Source: Lithodes maja (lineage: Eukaryota > Arthropoda > Malacostraca > Decapoda > Lithodidae). From it: a DNA stretch of 64,000 bases. How positions within the stretch are numbered: position 1 is the first letter of the stretch; every line of letters starts with the position of its first letter. The notes under the pieces are model-generated. The model saw nothing but the letters and a program-made list of their open reading frames with translations, searched no databases and had not been told where the DNA came from. The stretch covers positions 1 through 64,000 of the forward strand of contig JBAKBP010007916.1 in the NCBI GenBank assembly GCA_037953745.1, read 5' to 3'. Below, piece after piece: positions 32,121 to 42,313 of the stretch. Position numbers and translations under genes: made by a program.

Positions 32121-32507
32121 TGTGAAGGGAATTCATGGTCTCCTGAAATATCCCCAGGCTACCTTTTAGGATCAACTTTTCCTGGTACCTGGCGCGGGGT
32201 ACGAACCTCTGAAGGGAATTTAACCCCCCTAAAAACCCACAGGTTTTGAGATGCCTTGGGTGGGGTTCGAACCCTGGTTAGTGACCCAACCATCACCACC
32301 AGGCCCGCGCGCTAACCCACTGTACTACCACGGACGTACTAAAAGTATAGCAACCTTAGTCCGATTTTTAAGAACCAGGTGATAGTCTCGTGGTGTTATC
32401 ACGTGATGAGTTTATTGGACTTACCATCTCCGACTATTTTACGCTATACCTGACGTCAACTCGGGTTAGTATTATTGTGGGTGCGGGACATTTTCGAGGG
32501 CATTACA
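32121..32507 (-). repeat. 3' LTR of the miniature element
   Basis: 387 bp, same length and sequence as 32,675-33,061 as far as I compared. Confidence 0.8.
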
Positions 32508-32674
32508 TTACATCCTTCTTTAACTAGGCTAGTCCCTAGCCTATTTTAAGGTCGTAAGGTATCGTAGCTGTATTACCTCAGCAATCTCAATATTGTTGGT
32601 ATAGGGTTCGCGTGACGGGTGCTCCACGTAGCTACCTGGTCACGTTCCCTAGCTGCCACCAATGAAATGCTGGG

Positions 32675-33061
32675 TGTGAAGGGAATTCATGGTCTCCTGA
32701 AATATCCCCAGGCTACCTTTTAGGATCAACTTTTCCTGGTACCTGGCGCGGGGTACGAACCTCTGAAGGGAATTTAACCCCCCTAAAAACCCACAGGTTT
32801 TGAGATGCCTTGGGTGGGGTTCGAACCCTGGTTAGTGACCCAACCATCACCACCAGGCCCGCGCGCTAACCCACTGTACTACCACGGACGTACTAAAAGT
32901 ATAGCAACCTTAGTCCGATTTTTAAGAACCAGGTGATAGTCTCGTGGTGTTATCACGTGATGAGTTTATTGGACTTACCATCTCCGACTATTTTACGCTA
33001 TACCTGACGTCAACTCGGGTTAGTATTATTGTGGGTGCGGGACATTTTCGAGGGCATTACA
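32675..33061 (-). repeat. 5' LTR of the miniature element
   Basis: Contains on the minus strand an A box TAGTACAGTGGG (32,870-32,881; one mismatch to TRGCNNAGYNGG) and a B box GGTTCGAACCC (32,817-32,827), 42 bases apart. Also TGACGTCA at about 33,006-33,013. Confidence 0.8.
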
Positions 33062-33189
33062 AGTTGTAATTATTTATTAGTTATAATTATTTATTAGTAG
33101 TAATCATTAGTTTCCTCTTGGTGTCATCATAATCATGTCTCCCGATATAATAGGGTGGTATAGTTGGTTAGGGCAATTATTGAGGGGAG

Positions 33190-33350
33190 ATTTTCACTTG
33201 AGGGTTCCTTTTCTGGACCCCCTTCTCCCTCATGTTTAGCCCCATCGTGTTTTACATATCAAGAGATTCGCCTAATTAGTTTGGCGATTTTAAAACCGTT
33301 CTCCCCATTTTGTTGTAATTTTTAAGACCTTTCGTGCCATTTCGGTGTCC
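33190..33350 (+). repeat. Repeat B, 5' part
   Basis: CTTCTCCCTCATGTTTAGCC, TTTGGCGATTTTAAAACC and CTTTCGTGCCATTTCGGTGTC. Confidence 0.65.
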
Positions 33351-34045
33351 TCACGTCCCACTGGTACACTATGCCTATGTGTTTGTTTGTTTTTACTATT
33401 TACAGCTACAGTATATAGCAACTGTCTAAATATATACATCTTGTTTGACTTTCTATCTATCTATATAGGCCTACTATGGCACATAGGCCTACCCCATTGT
33501 TATGTATTTATTTATTTTTGTATTAGCTGGGGGTGGCCGACTCGAGACAGAGCCCGTACAGGGACAACAAAATATAGTCTATCTTAGTTTTATTTTAATT
33601 ATTTCTACAAAGATACGTATAGTGAAAGTAATAACATCACAAATAGCTACGGAATAGCTGAACAACTGTACATATTTGTCTCCAAAATGGCGTCAGGCTG
33701 AAGAATGATCTGCGCATGCGTTGAAGTCTTTATAATCCCAGTAGATGTTAAAAAGGCTTGTTATAGATGTTATATAAGCCCATCATCAATATCACTGCTG
33801 CCTATGACAATCTAACACAATACTATACCTTATAATAGCCTTGGGTGGCCATGAGGTGGTCCAGAGGTTGAGTAAATTGATGTTACTTACTTGTTCTGGG
33901 TTCGTCGTCTGCTGCAGTGTTGATAATAGTGGTTGATAAGCACGGCCATCTATCGGGAGACAGACACTAGTATGACAGGCTATTATTTAGACGCCATATT
34001 GGATACCTCACTATTAACATCTTGTATGTCTTATTTTGACTCTTA
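33351..34045. other. Mostly non-coding; RTE 3'-end piece and promoter-like motifs
   Basis: 33,525-33,590 holds a reversed RTE 3' signature (GGGGGTGGCCGACTCGAGAC). Near 33,686 lie CAAAATGGCGTC (YY1-like) and TGCGCATGCG (NRF1-like) within 40 bases. On the minus strand AACAAGTAAGTAAC near 33,884 looks like a splice donor, but no exon is recognised. Confidence 0.35.
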
Positions 34046-34049
34046 TAGA

Positions 34050-34240
34050 CGGCTTTGATGGCTTGTTTTATTAGCCTAGGTTTCTGGGTCTTCTCCTGGG
34101 CGACCTAGATATATGTGATTTTGTTTTATTTGATTTTTTGTTTTCTTTTTTGTTAAATGTTGTGTTGTCCCTCTTCGGGCTCTGTCTCGAGTCGGCCACC
34201 CTTAGCTATCGGATATGTGCATGAGTATATAGATTTTCTT
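34050..34240 (+). mobile_element. RTE-type 3' end
   Basis: CTGGGTCTTCTCCTGGGCGA, CTCTGTCTCGAGTCGGCCAC, then a tail ending GAGTATATAGAT. Matches the 3' UTR at 59,760-59,925. Confidence 0.7.
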
Positions 34241-34304
34241 TTTGTCTGGCGGGCATGGTTTCGTTCCCTTTTTTATTGTATGTATGTATATATGTACTGT
34301 ATAT

Positions 34305-34480
34305 ACTCAGGCACATACCCATAGCTGGGGATGGCCGACTCGAGACAGAGCCCGAACAGAAACAGCATTTAAAGTTCTAATTCTTAGGATCCGGGACCAC
34401 TTTCACTTTCACGTTCCCTCGCCCCTTTCTGTCTCGTCTATTACGTGGAAATATTCCCCTCGAGTATTAGGACGCACTTT
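34305..34480 (-). mobile_element. RTE-type 3' end, reverse
   Basis: GGATGGCCGACTCGAGACAG followed by AAAGTTCTAATTCTTAGG and CCCCTTTCTGTCTCGTCTA; the same order appears in reverse at 57,430-57,608. Confidence 0.65.
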
Positions 34481-34487
34481 AAGTTTA

Positions 34488-34640
34488 TTCTGGCTATCAT
34501 TAGACGATCGATTTTATTCAGCTTAGGAAGGAGCTGTGGGAGTCGAAGGCATGATTGAGTTGGCTTGGACCCCTTAGATTTCGAGAGGTATTTCATAATC
34601 TTTATATAATCATCTAATTATAGCCAGAATATGTTTAATT
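34488..34640. mobile_element. Family A MITE copy
   Basis: TTCTGGCTATCATTAGACGA, TATTCAGCTTAGGAAGGAGC, and the complementary arm ATAATCATCTAATTATAGCC. Confidence 0.6.
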
Positions 34641-34759
34641 AATTATGCTTCCATGTCTGCTGATAGGGTTACGATTTTGTAGCGAAATAAAATTTTATAC
34701 TTTGTTCTTCTTGGACTCCCTTCTCCCTCATGTTTGTCCTCCATTAAATTTGATATTTT

Positions 34760-35902
34760 GTTTTCTTTTTTTATTTATATTAGTTTAACCAGACCACTGA
34801 GTTCCACAAAAGAACTCTCATAGGGCTGGCCCGAAGGATTTGATCAAAATGGACAACTAATCAAGTCAAGATAGATGTTGAAATAGGGGAGCTATCTCCC
34901 AGTCTAGGGCCTTTCCTAGCTGATGCTGAGAGGATTGGGTTCTAGTCATGTGGTGATGGGCTGATCTATCAGAGTGAGAACTGAGCGATCTCTGCCATAC
35001 CCATAGCTACTCTGACGGTTCCTTTTACTTATATATTTTCAAGATCTCAAGTCTCTTCCGTGGATTGACCTCCCAATCTACCAAGATTGGAAGCCAAAGC
35101 GTCACATTTTTCCTTTGCCCCTCAACTTTCTCTTCATAATTGCTGAGAGGCGCAGGGCCTTGGGTGGGGCTTTGGTTTCCCGGGCGTTTCCGCACCCTCC
35201 TCAGCTCCCCGCCATGGAGTGGCTTCAGTCACCCAGGCTTTATTGTGGTCGGCAGGGAGGGTTCTGTTTGGGCGCTCGGTTATGGCCTTGCTCGGGGCTT
35301 TGGGGCTGTTCGGCCAGGCAGCTTGGGGAACAACAATAACAATAAGATAGATAGGGAAGGGCAGGAGGTGTACAAATCTAGGAAGGTGAAGACAAGCAGA
35401 CATTTCTCGCCATTCCATCAGTTAAGCCGGACCACATGAGCTCCACATCAGAGCTCTTATAGGGCAGGGCCGAAGGATGAGGCAAGAACTGCTACACTGC
35501 AGCGCCAACCAAGAAGTGATCAAGGGCGAAGAATGAAATATCAGTACTAAGGTATAAAAAAATCACAGCGAGATGCAAAAAATGCATTACCGTATGGAAT
35601 TAAGTCAGCTCGGCTACATCAGCAACCGAAGAGACAAATCAGGTCAGGAGTCTTCTACCTAGCCAGGCCAGGGAGACATGAGATATAGGTTGCCCGAGGA
35701 CAACCGAATGGGACAGAATAAGAATAGAAGGGGAAAAACATAGAAAGAGAAATGGAAAAACTACTCAAAATTAGTCAAGCTGATGACGAAAGCTCGAGGG
35801 GAGAGAGGAAGGGTAATTACCACAACCATCCCCCATCAAGCCCCAGTCGCCGGCCCCGAAGCCACCCAACCGCGCCAAGGAGAGTAGTAACAGGGGGGTA
35901 TT
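34760..35902 (-). mobile_element. Retroposon family D, copy 1, with a nested LINE
   Basis: Flanked by an 11-bp target duplication TTTGATATTTT (34,749-34,759 and 35,903-35,913). The A-rich 3' tail appears as a T-rich stretch on the left, so orientation is minus. Two related blocks lie inside: one with ACCAGACCACTGAG...GGCTGGCCCGAAGGAT and one with CCGGACCACATGAG...GGCAGGGCCGAAGGAT. A 467-bp LINE fragment is inserted at 34,877-35,343. No coding frame of its own. Confidence 0.8.
34877..35343 (+). mobile_element. 5'-truncated LINE in retroposon D, (CAA)-type tail
   Basis: Bounded by the 9-bp duplication AAGATAGAT (34,868-34,876 and 35,344-35,352). The 3' end, GGCCAGGCAGCTTGGGG followed by AACAACAATAACAA, matches 61,120-61,212. 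Only 3' UTR remains. Confidence 0.8.
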
Positions 35903-35913
35903 TTTGATATTTT

Positions 35914-36130
35914 AAGACATACATACTGTAATAAGACACAAGTCTAGGGAATAAAGAATACTCCATATTGCATCCAATAAAATGTATTGTTTTATATCAA
36001 ATATCAATATACATATCAACCTTTATGCTATATGCTTTAAAAATACATTAATTTATTATAAAATGCAGCTATAAAAATCTTCATATGCACTACTGAATAC
36101 TGTAGCTCAAACTGTGACCTTTGCGCAAGT
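35914..36130. other. Non-coding AT-rich
   Basis: Nothing recognised. Confidence 0.4.
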
Positions 36131-36459
36131 ATTTACCATTTCTGTACCAGCGACGTCTGTTGTATTATATTCTAGATATATCTGGACGATCTTATGCAGC
36201 TTAGGAAGGATCAGTGGTAGTTGAAAGGGTTGATTGAGATAGTTGAAAGCCACATTTTACTAAAGCGTTATTTCCATGTAGTGATTTTGATAAGTTCTTT
36301 TGTCTTTAAATAAGTTTGTATTGTGTCATCCCTGTTTTGGTTTGTTTATTCTGCAAGTTTTACATTTAATTGCTAGATATCTTTCCTAAACTGAATAAAA
36401 TTGATTAGTAGTAGCCAGAATAAAATGAAAAGAATGTCGACAGGCACAGAAGGGGTAAA
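36131..36459. mobile_element. Family A MITE split by array-type sequence
   Basis: Left half TTCTGTACCAGCGACGTCTG and GACGATCTTATGCAGCTTAG; right half CCTAAACTGAATAAAATTGA and CACAGAAGGGGTAAA. Between them (36,280-36,375) is a unit of the TTGGTTTG/TTTTGCAAGTTTTAC array also seen at 39.1-40.2 kb. Confidence 0.6.
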
Positions 36460-36973
36460 TTGCACTTGGATTGATAACATTGATAACAATTAAATGATCA
36501 TAGCTTTGCCCACAATATGTATACTATTATCACAGAGTTCTTTTTAATATTAGTTTAACCAGACCACTGAACTCCATAAAAGAACTCTCATAGCGCTGGC
36601 CCGAAGGATTCGATCAAGATATATAACTAAACGAGGCAAGATAGAAAGGGAAGGGAAGTAGGGGAACAAATCGAGGAAGGTGATGACACGCAGACATTTC
36701 TCACCAATTCACCAGTTCAGTCGGACCACATGACCTCCACATCAGAGCTCTTATAGGGCAGGGCCGAAGGATGAGGCAAGAACTGCTACACCGCAACACC
36801 AACCAAGAAGTGATCAGGGCGAAGAATAAGAGATCAGGTCGAAGGTAGAAAAAATCACATCGAGAAGCAAAAAATGCATTACCGAAGGGAATAAAGTCAG
36901 TCCGGCCACAACAGCAACCGAAGAGACAAATCAAGTCTGGAGTCTGCTAACTAGCCAGCCAGGGAGACAGGAG

Positions 36974-38847
36974 TACAAAGGAAATCAAGCAACAACAGAT
37001 CTAGTGACCCTTCTAGGCTGCTTGTCCTCCAAAACACTGAGGATCAAGTGTCCAAACAGTGGTTTAGAGTGGGTAAGGGAACATTGGAAAGGGAACTACT
37101 GCCCTGCCACTAACGTGGCAGGACTAGGAAGTTAGTAGGGGACATATGGGTTAGTAACTGAGGGGAGGATAAAGTTATTCATTTACAAACGCAGTCAGTC
37201 GCGGGTTTGATGCGAGATATTTGTCTAGGCGGAATTTAAATGAATCAACGGTGCTGCAGTCTATAACGTTTCGGGGAAGCCCATTCCACAAGTTGACAAC
37301 TCGATTGAAGAAGAAATTCTTAGATTCGTGCGAGTTAAAAGATTTACCAATAATTTTGCAACCGTTTCCCCGTGTGTAATTAGATTGGTCGATAGTGAAG
37401 TATTTACTACAGTTCATATTGTCGATGCCTTTGATGATTTTGAACACTTGAATTAAGTCGCCTCTTAATCTGCGCTGGGTTAAAGGAAATAGATTTAATT
37501 CTCTAAGACGCTCTTCATATGGTTTGTTCTTTAGGCTAGGTATCATTTTGGTAACTCTACGTTGAACTCGTTCTAGCTTGTTTATATCTTTTTGGTAATA
37601 AGGGCACCAGGATTGAACGCAGTATTCCAGAAGAGGGCGGACTAAGGAATTGTAAAGGGTTAGGATAACTTCTTTGGATTTATGCTCAAATGACCTGCCA
37701 ATAAAGCCAATTATTTTGTTTGCCTTCTTAACAACTTCTGAACATTGTTGACTCGGTTTTAGGTTACTCGATATTGTTACTCCCAGATCAGTTTCTCTGT
37801 TTACATTCTTAAGTTGAGTGCCATTCATCGAATAGTTTGCTTTCTCATTTAGGTATCCGACATGTAGTACTTTACATTTATCCGCATTGAAACTCATTTG
37901 CCAAATTTGGGCCCAACATGACAATTTATCTAGATTGTGTTGCATATCGTCAACTTGTTCTTTTGAGAGTACGCTATTTGCAATTTTTGTATCGTCAGCA
38001 AATTTTGAGATTGTGCAGGTGAGACCCTCATCTATGTCGTTGATGTAAATTAGAAAGAGAATTGGTCCTAGTACCGATCCCTGGGGTACCCCGCTACTTA
38101 CATTGGTCCATTTAGATGCCTTACCGTTTATGACTACTCTTTGCTTTCTGTTGTTAAGCCAATTTTCTATCCATTTCAACAAACCGTCTTGTATTCCATG
38201 CGCTTTTAGTTTTAGCAGTAAACGTTTGTGGGGAACTTTGTCAAAGGCCTTTTGAAAATCAAGGTATATAATATCTACAGCTTTACTCTCATCGTAGAGG
38301 TTGAGGATATCGTGGAAGAAGTCTAAGAGGTTTGTTAAACAGGAACGTTTTTTACGAAAGCCGTGTTGAGTATCTTTAAGTATGTTATTTTCCTCTAAGT
38401 GATTTACGAGTCTGTCTCGTATGACCGTTTCTAGCATTTTACATACAACTGAGGTTAAGCTAATTGGACGATAGTTACTGGGTAGGGATTTGCTGCCTTT
38501 TTTGAATATCGGTGTTACGTTGGCTAGCTTCCACTGATCAGGCATAGTTCCAGACTGCAAGGATTTATTGAATAGTAATGTCAGTGGTTTGGAGAGCTCA
38601 TTCTTAGCTTCCTTTAGAACTCTAGGCGAGATTGTATCAGGTCCTGGCGTTTTATTTACTTTGAGTTTATCTAAACAATTCAATACTTCTCTCTCTGTAA
38701 CGGTGATATTGCTTAGAACATCTGAATTATCAATCTGAATCGGCGATGGTGTAGGAATATCACTGAGGTCTTCTGTTGTAAAAACTGATGCAAAGAAGGT
38801 ATTGAGGGCATTACTCATTTGTACTTCGTCTTTGGTGTATTCTCCTT
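36974..38847 (-). mobile_element. 5'-truncated CR1-type LINE in retroposon D
   Basis: Bounded by CAGGAG at 36,968-36,973 and 38,848-38,853. Contains the RT half of ORF2 and a 3' UTR of about 200 bp. The uninterrupted copy of D (near 35,665-35,685) shows the empty site. Confidence 0.85.
37175..38847 (-). CDS. CR1-type reverse transcriptase, intact from truncation point to stop
   Basis: About 557 codons open from the 5' truncation; the first ATG is at 38,818 but is internal to the original protein. RT blocks in order: KTPGPDTISPRVLKE, VTPIFKKGSK, SNYRPISLTSVVCKMLE, GFRKKRSCLTNLLDF, IYLDFQKAFDKVPH (first catalytic Asp), VSSGVPQGSVLGPILF, ISKFADDTKI (catalytic Asp pair), and the C-terminal region with YNSLVRPLLEYCVQSW and LWNGLPRNVID. 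It would copy its own mRNA at a nicked target. No stop or frameshift is visible, so the insertion is young, but the endonuclease is missing. Confidence 0.9.
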
Positions 38848-39294
38848 CAGGAGATATAGGTTGCCCGAGGACAACCGAATGGGACAGAATAAGAATAGAA
38901 GGGGAAAAACATAGAAAGAGAAATGGAAAAACTACTCAAAATTAGTCAAGCTGACGACGAAAGCTCGAGGAGAGATAGGAAGGGAAATGACCACAACCAT
39001 CCCCCATCAAGCCCCAGTCGCCGGCCCCGAAGCCCCCCAACCGCGCCAAGGAGAGTAGTAACAGAGGGGATTATCACAGAGTAAATGCCATACACCCTTA
39101 ATGTGAAACAGTAATACATTATGGTGGTTTTGAGTTTTATTTCATAAATGATAGCGATTTTGATTAGTTATTTTGCCTTTATATTGTCACATCCTTGTTT
39201 TGGTGTGTATATTTTGCAAGTTTTACATTATTATAGTATTGTTTTTCTAAATATTTATTATGTTCTCTCCACTAACCAACTTTACTCCTAAACT

Positions 39295-39400
39295 CGATTA
39301 ATGAAATTAACAAACACATGTGGCAGTCCGGGGATTCAAACCCAGGACGCTCACACCGAAAATCAACACACTTATGCATTGCGCCATGAAGACAGTGCAT
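39295..39400 (-). mobile_element. tRNA-derived SINE family S1, copy in reverse
   Basis: Minus strand: A-box-like TTCATGGCGCAATGCATAA, B box GGGTTTGAATCC (39,332-39,343), tail CCACATGTGTTTGTTAAT. Confidence 0.65.
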
Positions 39401-39604
39401 TATTTCCACATAGTGATTTTGACAGATTCTTTTGTCTTTATATGGTGCAGTTCCTGTTTTGGTTTGTGTGTTTTGCAAGTTTTACCTTTTAAGTGCATTC
39501 CTAGTATAAGTAAATTACATTATTAAGGTCGTTTGGATGGAAGGTTCGATCTCCAAGTCTGTTCTGGTCCTGCTTTGGTTTGTATGTTTAGCGAGTTCAA
39601 TCAC

Positions 39605-39805
39605 ATCATCATCATAAATAATTGAAGGGCCGGAGGATCCGAAGACCCCTTTTCACCCTGCCGCGTAACCTATTTTACTGTCAGGCGAAACAGAGGCAAG
39701 GGGTGTGAAGAGATTGCCCAAACGATCTCCACCAGCCGAGAATCAAACTCGGTTCTCCCGGTTAGAAACCGAGCGCTCTACCAATGTCGCTACTGGTCAC
39801 CCCCA
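39605..39805 (-). mobile_element. tRNA-Arg(TCT)-derived SINE with exact 11-bp target duplication
   Basis: 201 bp flanked by AGTTCAATCAC (39,594-39,604 and 39,806-39,816). On the minus strand the head folds largely as a tRNA: a 5-bp anticodon stem CTCGG/CCGGG with loop TTTCTAA gives anticodon TCT (Arg); T arm CCGAG-TTTGATT-CTCGG is perfect; acceptor pairs ACCAG/CTGGT; the D stem is degraded. An unrelated body follows, ending in a (GAT)n-type tail. Head, body, tail and duplication make this a well-delimited SINE. Confidence 0.85.
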
Positions 39806-40235
39806 AGTTCAATCACTGTGTCGTCCCTGTTTTGGTCTGTGTGTTTTGCAAGCTTCACCTTTCAATTTAATCCCTAGTTTAGTAAATTACATTATTGAGG
39901 TCGTTAGGGTGAAAGGCTCGATCTCTAAGACCCTTCTGGTTCTGTTTTGGTTTAATTCCTAGTATAAATAAATGACATTACTGAGGTTTTTAGAATGGAA
40001 GGCTCGATCTCTAAGTCTGTCCTGGTCTCGTTTTGGTTTGTTTGTTTCAAAGTTTAATCATTGTGCCGTCCCAGTTTTGGTTTGTGTATTTTGCAAGTTT
40101 TACCTTTTAAGTGAATTCGTAGTTTATGTAAATAACATTATTAAGGTCGTTAGGGTGGAAGGCTCGATCTCTAAGTCTGTCATGGTCCTGTTCAATTATT
40201 GTGTCGTCCCTGCTTTGGTTTGATTATTTTGCAAG

Positions 40236-42097
40236 TGTGACGCATGTCGAGTATGAGCATGCTGTACAGAACGCCCAGTCAGGCCCCACTCTCGCTAGGA
40301 TCGTCAGGGCAGGAACTTTGGCTGTAGTCTGTGTAGAGTTTCCTAACTTAGTTTATGTGAGCCGTTGTACTATAAGTATTATAAATATGTATTTTGTTTT
40401 CATCTGAGTCAACGAGTTCTATTTTATATCATTAGTTATAAGTATTGTGTGTGGGACTTATATGTAATGATGAGAGGAGAGAGAGAGAGATATTACGTAA
40501 CGGGGACCAGTGAGTGCGCCACGCGGGCAGATAGGCCTAATTCCCTCCTCCCTCCTCCCTTCCTCCCTTTCAGCGCGTGGGAAGTTCTTTGTCGATCCCA
40601 GATTGAGAGAGAATATGACGTCATGATTGCCAGTGGGCGGTCCTTAAGTAGTTTGAGATATGCCGCTAGAGGGCCGAGTATAAAAAGGGAGGTCCCGCCG
40701 CATTTTCCTTAGAACTCATCAGGCAAAGCGACCTCTCATATCCCTTGCAACTATCCATATTCTTCCGACTGATGTGAACTTTCTCTACTCTCTGAACAGC
40801 CTATCTTCTTCTCTTCTCGTCCCTGTTTAACCTCCATGACCCCTTTGGTGCAGATTTAGTCAGCCAAAGTATTATCGCTTGAGTTCTCACGAGATAAGTG
40901 CCTGTTAGATAGCCTATTTTTGGAAGGGTTAACTAGAATAGGATTGATTGATGTTTGTTGCACTCGTATATGCATTTCCCTGTGTGCGATTATTCATGTT
41001 CCTGTTTTCTGCTGGTTTAGGCAATGCTAGACTGGGATAGGGTTTCTGAGTTGTGATTTCCTATGAGTACTAGGTTGCGGTTGAACCAGTACAATTGCAA
41101 CGGAGACGTGGAACGCCTAGGTGGTCTTTCTGACTGTGTACCGTGGGAGTTTAGCACTGTGTTGCGAGTGAGGGCTTTTGCCTGTGCCACCCAACACTGT
41201 GCTATCTCATTTGCTTGACTTTGAGAGGATCGCCAGGAGAGAACCAGATACTAGTGATCTGGATCTCTCAAGAGAGCATCCCGTCAATTACCGTAATTTG
41301 GCCGCACAGTCTTAAGGACCTCGCTAGGCTACGAGCCGCTTGCTCAGCCATTGTCTCTTAACCTTAGATATCCCAGCTAGACTTTGCTCGACCAGCAGAT
41401 ACAGCATAGTATTGAAGCTTCTCCTTATGTATATTATTGTTTAAGCACTATTGATTTCATGTGTGGCACGCTTAGCTACTTCAGAGATTAGTGGCCCACG
41501 AGCACAATCTTAGTAGGCTATTGCCAGTGCATTGTCGGAGTACTTCTTCTTAATGTTTGCCATATCCTATTGCTTATTCTTATTCTTATAATTCTTCTTA
41601 TGTCAATTTAAAGCCTTTAATTACCAGTGAGTTATTCATTAAATTGCTGTTCAAAATCCGATACTTACTTCTTATGAGTATTCGAGAAGCATCTAACTTA
41701 TCAGAAGATTCCTTGCTTGATGCTCGAGGACTATTGTTTAACGTAACGTAATAGTGCCGATCCGAAGTAGAGGGTGGAGGACTTCTTAAGTTCTTAGTTC
41801 AAGGGTGGATTACTTCGGCTTCGGCCAACACTATTCTTTAGTGTTGTAGTACTTTCTTCTTTGTTTGATTGTTGACCAGACTAGATAACTCCCGTCTTGT
41901 TATTAGTCTGTTGTGTGAAACGCTAGTACCGAGTTCTTGTATACCCCGTTATAGCAGATAGAACTCTGGAGGGTAGTGGCGTTTTTTGTTCGGCTGGCAG
42001 TACTCTGGGGTTGGGATCGTGTGTTTCCGTTGTGGCAGCGAGCCATACTCGAGTCCTGTGTAAGAGCCCTAGTGTACCCGAGTGCCCGGTCGTAACA
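40236..42097 (+). repeat. 5' LTR of retrotransposon B
   Basis: 1,862 bp; begins TGTGACGCATG and ends GTCGTAACA. Contains a recognisable core promoter. Confidence 0.95.
40616..40688 (+). promoter_or_regulatory. Core promoter of retrotransposon B LTR: CRE and TATA box
   Basis: Perfect palindromic CRE TGACGTCA (40,616-40,623) lies 63 bases upstream of TATAAAAAGG (40,679-40,688). Transcription would be expected to start about 30 bases further on. The same pair occurs in the 3' LTR (TATA at 48,421). CREB/ATF control is inferred from the motif. Confidence 0.7.
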
Positions 42098-42099
42098 AA

Positions 42100-42111
42100 T
42101 GGCGACCTTGC
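42100..42111 (+). promoter_or_regulatory. Primer-binding site of retrotransposon B
   Basis: TGGCGACCTTGC, two bases after the LTR; identical to element A. Probably tRNA-Arg. Confidence 0.75.
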
Positions 42112-42313
42112 TTAGGATTTTGTGAACAGTATAATTTTTTGCAGAGTTGTACAACATTTGTTTGTTCGTACTTTAGCGTACATATTGAAGAATATTTTTT
42201 TTTTTGTAAGGCAATTAGGAGAGCATTTAAGAGACTCTAGTTAATTTAGTAATTAGTGCTTGCATAAGGGAGTTTAACACTTTTGTCTCGAGAATTTTTT
42301 GGTGAACTTCAGT

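Larger units (their letters stand above)
30617..33061. mobile_element. Composite element with inverted LTR-derived ends, 2.4 kb
   Basis: Left end is a plus-oriented partial LTR (30,617-30,937) and the right end a minus-oriented complete LTR-internal-LTR unit (32,121-33,061); 516-bp tandem repeats lie between them. Outer ends read TG...CA. The 5-bp sequence AGTTG borders both sides (30,612-30,616 and 33,062-33,066) inside a simple ATTTATTAGTT-type repeat. Removal would recreate a continuous repeat, so the whole structure seems to have inserted once. No coding capacity. Confidence 0.65.
32121..33061 (-). mobile_element. Miniature LTR retrotransposon (TRIM-like) with Pol III boxes in the LTRs
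   Basis: On the minus strand: 387-bp LTR (33,061-32,675), 167-bp internal region, 387-bp LTR (32,507-32,121). I found no difference between the LTRs. Ends are TGTAATGCCC and CCTTCACA. Inside, TGGTGGCAGC (32,652-32,661) is a candidate primer-binding site 13 bases after the LTR. AAAGAAGGA (32,513-32,521) is a purine tract close to the second LTR. There is no coding space, so it would depend on proteins in trans. Size and structure fit TRIM elements. Confidence 0.75.
36538..39069 (-). mobile_element. Retroposon family D, copy 2, with a nested CR1
   Basis: Flanked by a 12-bp duplication ATTATCACAGAG (36,526-36,537 and 39,070-39,081). Without the nested CR1 it is about 650 bp, the same as copy 1. 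Both copies share the dimeric GACCACNTGA / GGCCCGAAGGAT-type blocks and the terminal GCGCCAAGGAGAGTAGTAAC. Confidence 0.85.
39120..40235. repeat. Degenerate tandem array with TTTGCAAGTTTTACC units
   Basis: Diverged units contain GTTTTGGTTTGTGTGTTTTG, CAAGTTTTACCTTTTAAGTG, AAATTACATTATTAAGGTCG and GGAAGGCTCGATCTCTAAGT. Units also occur before retroposon D (36,290-36,370) and after retrotransposon B (49,840-49,930). D, a SINE and B were therefore inserted into one array. Confidence 0.8.

Noticed and set aside
40365..40712. 115-residue frame, also at 48,107-48,454
   Set aside because: Located in the LTR of retrotransposon B and therefore duplicated; it spans the promoter and low-complexity sequence. 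Not a protein I can support.
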